Source: Diphasiastrum complanatum (Eukaryota > Streptophyta > Lycopodiopsida > Lycopodiales > Lycopodiaceae). From it: a DNA stretch of 64,000 bases. The translations under genes and the position numbers were made by a program. The stretch is taken from assembly GCA_029204225.1 (NCBI GenBank), contig CM055109.1, positions 37,794,991 to 37,858,990 of the forward strand, written 5' to 3'. The notes below the pieces were generated by a model. The model did no database searches, was not told where the DNA came from, and saw only the letters and a program-made list of their open reading frames with translations. Position 1 is the first letter of the stretch. Each line of letters begins with the position of its first letter. Positions 56,723 through 64,000 of the stretch are shown piece by piece.

Positions 56723-59700
56723 CCAAAGGTGTGGTATGTTGAACCGCAAATGATGGAATTCCTTTTAGATATTTGTAAGACCACGCAAAGCAGTCTTTTT
56801 ATTCCATCAGTGGTTTCTACAACTTGGTGAATTGTAAAAAAAATACTCTAGTTCCCAATGGGCTGAAGAAAACTTGTAGCACAAATAAAGAGAAACCTAA
56901 ATTCTTAATTGAAAAGCTCGTGAGACACTCAAATAATCAATTTTTGGTGCTCGTGAATGCATGAAAAAGACAAGGGATGCATTGAAAAGTCTTAACTAGA
57001 AATTGATATAAGATGACTTCATCTAATGTGTAAGTCAATAGCTTGACAACAAGCTAAAACAAGCACCTTACAAGATTTGTTATAAATATAGCATCATAAA
57101 AAAGAGAGACAAGAATAGAAAGATAGTAGTTGCATTATTGAAAGATAATTTTTTTTTTTAAATAGGTTATAAGGTTCATCATGGGAGTAAATGTACTACC
57201 ACTAGAAATCAAATTGACAAATTTCAATATTTTTATTAATCATAGCCAAACATGGAAGGCTTCCAAAAATAAAAATATATGTACTTGAATATACACAATA
57301 GCCTAGAGTGCTTCTTTGTTCCTTCATTCTCTTATATAAATCTAGGAACTCAGAGAAGTATAAAACATCAAAAATAATATTTGAAAAAATCATGAATCAC
57401 AAATCTCTCAGAATTGGACAAAAGAAACTTGTAGAGCATATACTTCTCTATATCCTTGTTTATTCCACCTTAAAAAATAATCCCATGAGAGAACATCATG
57501 TTTCTCCTATCTAGAATGTTGATTCAAGAAAAATTCTTAACATAGGCTCACAACCATGTACAAGTTAAGAAAATGCACACTTTAAATTTCTTATACAAAA
57601 AGTCACTTGATTTGCACTTTGTGTCTTGTCCATCACTATATATAAAGAAAAACGTAAGGTGGTAATTCTTAAATCACAAATCATATAATTTTCTATTCAT
57701 TAAAAACCATGTGTCTATGGTACCACATATAATGTACATCAAAGCTTCAATCGTAGATTCACTCTTATAACTAATGTTTAAATTCATCATTCACATAATG
57801 TAGCTTTTGCTATGTTGTTTACTAGAGAAAACATGAATTGAATAATCTCAATATTGTGGGATTACTATTTTTTCTTTCATTCCATCTACCTTTATGCATT
57901 TACAATGGTAATAATTTCAAGCAATTTGATAACTCGGGAATCTAATTATCTCTCAATACTCCTCTTTTTTAATTTCACAAATCTAACTCATCGAAAACAA
58001 AATAATTATATTATATTACACACATAGATAAATCTTATAATTTTATGTAAGGTGTTGGATATGTTGTATACAAAAGATTTTTTGTCACATAATTAAGGCA
58101 CAATATGGAGCTCCTAGCTTTTCTTCTTCTACAAGTGACATGACCTATCTTTGTAATTATGCACATATTTTACTGTCTTTTTTTGTTAACCACTTACACA
58201 TCGCTCCTTTCTTGCACATTTGGTCATCATGTCAAACTTTGATCTCCAGTTACATCAACACACCAAATGTCTTTTTGAGCATTTAAAATAATGGGTTGAA
58301 ATTGACATGAAATTGCATTTAATGCCTAATAATGAATTGGAGCATATTGTCAAAATATAGGATATATATCCCAGACACTTGATAGAAACAAACAAGAAAA
58401 CCTCCATAGCAAAACCAGAAGTACCATTTGCAGCTAATAAGATATTACCAAAACTTTGTCTTGTTAAGCATATGTTTTCTAACATACATTATGCATTGGT
58501 GGATAGCTTATTTTATTTAAGGCTCTTATTTCTTTTGAATCATTGTATAGATGTAGCATAATATTGATGAATTATCAAGTCTTCTATTTTGAATTGATCA
58601 TGCTTGGAAATTTTAGAATGAAGTACTAGTTAGACTTGTTTATTTTGAAACTAGTTTTTTGCACACTTATTTTCTGCAGACAAATATATGCATTTATTCT
58701 TTCTCAAGAATGTACCAATTTATGTTAAAAATAAACTTTGACACACTTCCCCACCAACCCTTCCCTATTTCCATCTTCTCCTTGTTTTCCTTTTCATTGT
58801 AACATCGATACTCATTTGTCAAATAAAAAGAAGATACATGTAAAAAATGATGTTGGTTTTAGGTATTTCTAGCATAATTATAGAATTCATTATGGACGGA
58901 TAAGAGGAATCCAAAGTTTTTATTCTGTATGCAATACGTACATGCCTATACTAAGTTTTACATACATTTACATAACAAAAGGATAGAGTTTGAAGTATAT
59001 TTTATTACTCAAATATGTGAAATTAAAATGATAATTATCTTTTATCTATAGTTTCATCAAATGAGCACACCTCAAAAGATCATGTGCCATTATTCAACTC
59101 AATTTTCTTTTTCAAGGCTACAAAGCAATCATTTGTTATTTTTAAATATAACGTTGTTGTATATTGTATCTCTTAATAGTTGTTAATTTTTCTTGGTCAT
59201 TTTTTGTACTACATTTGAAGTAAGCCACATTTTTTCATTGACATACTTTCTCAACATTTCAAATATGTAATCTCACGGTTCAATAGCCATCTTTTTACAT
59301 TCTAATTGTCTTCAAATTTTCAAAAGGGCTCAACCACTTATTTTAAGTAATATGGTTAAGATATATTCCTTCTGATTGTTGATCGTACTTTTCCTTTATT
59401 GAAACATAGTACTATGTATTAGATGTGCTCAAATTGAACAATGCATGTCGTATGACTTGAAAAAAGTAAAATGCTTGGTCATCCATTGGATAAGATTTCA
59501 AGAGAATGGCTTTTTTCTTGGAAGGGGTGAAAGCGGGGGGGGGGGGGGGGGGGGGGATATTCAAGAGTATCTTTTAGCATATGGATGCTCAAGAATAAAG
59601 TTTTGGCCTATTTATTATTTAAATGCAAAAATTTTGGTAGATTTATTCTTTGATATGTTTCGCAGTGCAACAAATCTATACAAGAAGTATTACAAGAAAG

Positions 59701-60289
59701 TAGTCTTCTTTGTTAATATAAAGTGAAAACCTTGCTTGTTTATGAATCCTAAGCAACAACTAAGCCCGAACTTTAATTCCAAGCAACAACTCATACTATC
59801 ACATAAAAACGTGATATGAAAAGTTTTCCATTTAAGCATATTGTACATCAAGAGGCTAGGCTTTGTATTGGCTCTAGAGAATTACATGCCTTTTTACAAA
59901 CACAATACATATAGATGCAACTTTTTGGTACATAAGTTTTTGCTAGAAAATTGATCTCAGGTAGGTATGGTCATCCCATATACATGTCCACCCATTTACA
60001 TATGCAATAAAAGTTTAATGTTTTGTGCCACCCACAAAACTTATCTAAGGTTGTGAGTAACCTAGCCAATACATCATCCATTTGTAATAGTTGAGCTTAA
60101 AACTATTGAAGCTAACATCATGTAGTCATTGTTCAATATCTAAACGTGGTTTCAAGAAATACAACATTCAGTCAAGATAAGTTGCTTTTACCTTAATGTG
60201 ACATGTTTTACCTATAAAACTATGTCTATACATGTATGCTAATAAAACTTTTTGCTGACAATTTGGCCTGCATTATTGAGTTACACATC
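56723..60289. other. AT-rich intergenic DNA
   Basis: I see no gene on either strand over about 3.5 kb. Landmarks are a T-rich run at 57149-57159 and a 22-base G run at 59535-59556. Confidence 0.5.
59535..59556 (+). repeat. Poly-G run of 22 bases
   Basis: An unbroken G homopolymer inside AT-rich DNA, following GAAAGC. Confidence 0.95.
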
Positions 60290-60880
60290 TCTCTACCTCC
60301 CTTATCCTCTCTGAGTTTACTCGTTTTTGTGACCTTTCCGACTCCTTGATTAACTATAAAAAATCTGACCACCTCTGCATGCAATGTACAGATATGAACA
60401 TTCTGAAGAGGAATTGGTAGTACGACTTTCCAATTAGGATCTTCTCGATCTCTTGATATTCATGTACTCATTGTCATGTCTTTTGTTGTCTTCATGCAGT
60501 ACAAACAAGGGTTTTTATAGTTAGCACCATGGGATACATTGAACATACATTTTAATGTTTTCAGATCTCCTCCTAAATGCCATTCTATGTTGAAAGTGCC
60601 AATTCCAGGAATATTGAGTGGAACTCCCTCCATGTGATTTTTTATGGTGGCAGGATATGACGTTCTATTAAATATCCATGAGAGAATGTCATGGTCTTCT
60701 TTCATCACCTATAAGAGAAAACAAAAATGTGATTTAGCCTCATGATATTAACACAAAAGATTTCCCAAATGAAATTCATATTAAAATGATTATCCCTATT
60801 GATTATGCGAAGGAACTGCTATACCTGAAATGCTGCCAACCACCAGATATCATTTTCTGATTGAACATTGAAGTTGAGGC
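60290..60880 (-). pseudogene. Uncharacterised family X, copy 2 (C-terminal part), joined to copia RT
   Basis: The minus-strand exon from 60880 reads NFNVQSENDIWWLAAFQ, then a 116-bp intron (60709-60824, donor CAG/GTATAG, acceptor TTATAG/GTG, phase 0), then VMKEDHDILSWIFNRT, GVPLNIPGIGTFNIEW, HLGGDLKTLKCMFNV, a CLYC motif, and, past a stop near 60458, NVHICTLHAEV near 60385. These give Asp in GGD, then C-X2-C, then C-X2-H. A C(2)H motif after the second catalytic Asp occurs in several eukaryotic transposase superfamilies, so I infer a DDE-type transposase. The first exon is continuous in frame with the copia RT upstream. It overlaps copy 1 only around the intron. Confidence 0.6.
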
Positions 60881-62204
60881 CTTCTTGATTATACTTCAAC
60901 CTAAACACCCACTTGCAATCAAGAGGTTTCTTCCCTTGAGGAAGATCCACAAGATCCCAAGTATGATTTTCAGTAAGAGCATCATACTTTACTTGCATAG
61001 CATCCATCCAACTTTTAGACTTACAAGCATCTTCATAGCATGTTGGCTCATCTAACATTGAAGTAAGAAAGGTGTAAGATGTGAAAGATGATGAGCCTTC
61101 CCTTTGATCACCTTGACCATCATAGGTGAGCCTCAATGGCTCGGATCTTGCCCTTGTAGATCTTCTTGGAGTTCTTGGAGTTCTTGCATCTTGAGGTGGA
61201 TCCTCAAGTTCTTCTTCACTTGGAAGCTCCTCCTCCATCCTAGCGTGATCCTTGGCATCAAGATGATTAGTAGCATTATCATCCAAATCACAAGCATGTC
61301 CTTCATAAAAAATAACATCCCTACTCACTATCACCTTGCTAGTGATGGGATTGAAGACTCTATAACCTTTGCTATTCTCACCATAACCCACAAAGATGCC
61401 TTTGATGGATGTTGCATCATCCTTCCTTCTCTTATCCAAGGATTGGTGTACATAGCAAGTGGATCCAAAAACTTTGAGATCTTTGAGATTGGGCTTCTCT
61501 CCAAATAGAGCTTCAAATGGTGTGATTCCTCCAATGGCTTGGTTTGGTAATCTATTGCACAAATAGTTAGCACAAGTTATTGCTTCACCCCAAAATGGTT
61601 TGGATAGAGAAGCATCTAGCCTTAAGGCCTTAGCACAACCACAAACTCCATTTTGTTGAGGGGTGTATGGACATGACAACTCCCTCTTTATGCCATTAGA
61701 ACTACAAAAGTCAATCAACTTATTGGAGATATATTCACCTCCATTATCACTCCTTAATACCTTAATCTTGGTACTAAGTTGATTTTCTACCAAAGTCTTG
61801 AACTTTACAAAAGAATCAAGCACCATTGATTTGCTAGACAAGAGGTACATCCAACAAAATCTAGAATAGTCATCAATGAAGATTACATAGTACTTGGCAC
61901 CACCATTAGACTCATGTGAAAAACTATGAACATCCAAATGGATGAGTTCAAGAGGGGAGTTTGATCTTGATGTAGATCTTGAGAAGGGTAGTCTGTGAGC
62001 CTTTGAGAGGCTGCATGCTTCACATCTCTTCCCACACTTTGACAAATGCTTGGGGAGTCCAATTGCAAGCTCCTTTGTAGCCATAGATTCCATGGCTTTG
62101 TAGTTGGGGTGGCCCAACCTTTTGTGCCACAGTTCCACCTTTGATAGCTCCACCTTTGCCAAGTTAAGACTCTCCACTGCAATATTAGCATCAAGCTTAA
62201 ACAA
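60881..62204 (-). pseudogene. copia element C: integrase and RT start (minus strand)
   Basis: A 461-codon minus-strand frame (62204-60819): pre-integrase WHKRLGHPNYKAMESM, zinc segment CEACSLSKAHRLPF, integrase core with LIHLDVHSFS (first Asp), LRSDNGGEYI (second Asp) and QQNGVCGCAKALR. After QQNGV a stretch with the catalytic Glu is missing and the frame goes on with GCAKALRLDASLSKPFWGEA, a small in-frame deletion. The C-terminal domain has FVGYGENSKGYRVF. RT starts at DAMQVKYDALTENHTWDLVD and DCKWVFRLKYNQEG, then continues straight into family X residues. The integrase lacks its Glu, so it should be inactive, although the frame is open. Confidence 0.88.
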
Positions 62205-63437
62205 TCTACCTTGCTTAAAGCCTTTGGCTATACATTCATCATTTCTAAGGATGGAACAAACTCCATGCTTAAATTATACATCTAGGCCATTATCCATTAA
62301 CTGGCCAACACTAAGCAAATTCTTGGTTAACTTAGGAACATAAAGAACATTATCTAGATTCATCCTTTTGGATGATCCCACATACAAGGGAATTGTTCCT
62401 ATTCCACTTATCTTACATTCTTGACTACTTGCAGTATAGATTGATCTATGTAAGTCATTGTAAGAAAGTAAGGTGGAGAATATGTCCTTTTGATATGTCA
62501 TGTGGGAACTTGCCCCACTATCAATCCACCAAGAATCATTGGTGTTGCTCTTGGATGATGGTGGTTTGTTGGAAACCATCAAGGATGACTCTTCATCCTC
62601 CTCTTCCTCCTGATGTGCAATGTTTCTTTGTTTGCTCTCTTGTGCCTTCTTCTTCTTGAGACATTCTGATGCAAAATGTCCTTTCTTTCCACAAAAAAAA
62701 CATTTGTACTTGGACTTGTCTTTGATCTTGCCCTTTGAGCTTGAAGCCTCATCCTCCTCCTTGGTCTCCTTGAAGTGCTTCTTCTTGCCATTGGTCTTCT
62801 TCTTGCTTTTGAATGAGAAATTAGCTTTCTCATCACCATCCTGCAGAGAAATAGCATTCATTCTTGCATTGGTATGCAACATCCTACACTCTTCAGCTAC
62901 TAATACACTGTGTAGCTTTTCTATAGTAGGCAAAGTGTCTTGGATTGCAAAGCTTTGGACCAAATTTGTAAAGCCACTCCCTAGACCATTTAGGACAATC
63001 TGAACAAGCTCACTATTTTGAATCTTCTCTCCAATGGAAGCTAACTCCCTATTAAGAGACTTGATTCTTAGCACATAATCTTGTGCACTCTCATCACTCC
63101 TCTTCATGCTTTGTAGAATCTGATTCCTAAGCATGAGAACCCTCGAAGTGTTACTAGACTCATAGATAGATTTTAAAGATTCCCAAGCCTCTTTAGCACT
63201 CTTACATGATGATACTTCCCTGAAAAGATCATTGCTTACATTCATCTTAATACAGTGAAGTGCAAGCCTAGACCTCACTAATTTCTGTGCACTTAGAGGT
63301 TCATCTTCATCATCTATTAGAAACTCATAAAGATCTTGGAGCACCATTAGTGACTCCATCCTCACTTTCCAAATAGCATAATTGGTAGAATTTAACCTCT
63401 CACTAGCTTCTAGAAGGTAGGCTCCCACTGATCCCAT
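62205..63437 (-). pseudogene. copia element C: gag-protease (minus strand)
   Basis: A 387-codon frame starting at ATG 63437 (MGSVGAYLLEASERLNSTNY): gag UBN2 region with EAWESLKSIYESSNTSRVLM and SDESAQDYVLRIKSLNRELA, Lys-rich segment, zinc knuckle CFFCGKKGHFASEC and protease WWIDSGASSHMTYQKDIFST. The frame ends at a single TAA (62274-62276) in the post-protease region; beyond it the same frame continues into the integrase part. This is the best-preserved gag in the window. Confidence 0.92.
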
Positions 63438-64000
63438 CTTACTAGCAAGATTCTACACACAAGATATAGATTTGTTTGTACTTGAAACTCACAAAGGTTT
63501 CTAACTTGCAGTGTTTCACTCAAATGTTGACTTCTAATCCAACAAATGGATTTGTAATCACAGTTCTATCACTCCCTCACAAGCTGGAATGAAGATAAGA
63601 TGAGATGAAAACTACACTCAAACAAATCTTGCCAATCTTGGCTATTCTTGGACAAAAACTGACTTTATCTCTCTCATTCACTTTGATGTACTTTCAAGAC
63701 CTGGTTTCCACTTTAAGAAGGTCTGAAATCAGCCTAGATTAATTAGTTTTCATGAAACAAACTCAAAACTAATCAATGGCAAGTGATCTTGGTAGCTTAT
63801 CCTAGGATTTGCACCAAAATTTACATCAAACTGACACTAGATGAATTTTCTATGATCCAATGAATATGGGTTATTGAATGCTGGTTCAGAGATGCCCACA
63901 CGTGTAAAAAGTACGGATTTTGATCCTGAAAAAGTTTGGGATCAAATCCCCTCACCAAAACCTGGATACCAGCTCGCCCTTCCAATACTAGCTTTTTGCA
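63438..64000 (-). other. Leader of element C
   Basis: About 560 non-coding bases upstream of the gag ATG on the minus strand. A TGGTATCCAGG string lies near 63965-63975 (minus sense), like a primer-binding site but not a full match. CACACGTGTAAAAAGTA on the plus strand at 63898 recalls an LTR end. The 5' LTR would lie beyond the window. Confidence 0.5.

Noticed and set aside
63955-63985. Primer-binding site of element C at TGGTATCCAGG (minus)
   Set aside because: Only the first part matches the Met-tRNA complement and the bases before it do not end in CA, so the LTR border is not supported.

Overview
This window looks like nuclear DNA from a land plant with a large, repeat-rich genome. The evidence is dense, nested, decayed Ty1/copia and Ty3/gypsy retrotransposons, a CACTA transposon with tnp2 and DUF4218 domains, and one spliced gene for a CASP-like four-pass membrane protein, a family of land plants and their algal relatives. 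A fern, lycophyte or similar non-angiosperm is possible, but I cannot name the species. There are no bacterial-style operons, rRNA genes, tRNA genes or CRISPR arrays.

Layout. 1-16.8 kb is a mosaic: a 5'-truncated copia element (A) with its 3' LTR; copia fragments; a Ty3/gypsy gag-protease on the minus strand; another minus-strand copia fragment (H) and an LTR; a copia integrase-RT-RNase H unit (B); one end of a non-coding LTR element (T1); and a copia gag-protease remnant (G). At 16.8-18.2 kb a copia RT fragment runs in frame into an intron-containing gene that I do not recognise (family X). At 19.4-21.7 kb lies a CACTA transposase, cut at 21,719 by an internally deleted copia element (E). 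At 24.3-29 kb there is non-coding DNA with a three-copy repeat and a 161-bp GA microsatellite. The one convincing host gene, CASP-like, has three exons at 29,502-30,400. At 33.4-34.7 kb is a degenerate gene with transposase-like Asp/Asp/Glu landmarks (family Y), followed by palindrome-rich DNA and a clean 529-bp hAT-like MITE. 36-43 kb is AT-rich intergenic DNA with gypsy and possible LINE scraps. At 43-50.7 kb a Ty3/gypsy element on the minus strand is split by copia element F, which is itself interrupted by a small LTR element (T2) with a perfect 5-bp target duplication. At 50.8-56.7 kb is copia element D with both LTRs, the right one truncated. 57-60.3 kb is AT-rich and apparently empty. 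At 60.3-64 kb, on the minus strand, is copia element C: nearly intact gag-protease-integrase that again runs in frame from RT into family X.

How the parts relate. A, C, D, G and H belong to one copia lineage or close relatives, with similar gag, protease and integrase. E and F form a second lineage and B a third. Almost all are dead through frameshifts, stops and deletions, and their nesting gives a relative insertion order. The two points most worth following up are families X and Y, which look like uncharacterised transposase-type genes, and the fact that both X copies are joined in frame to copia RT.
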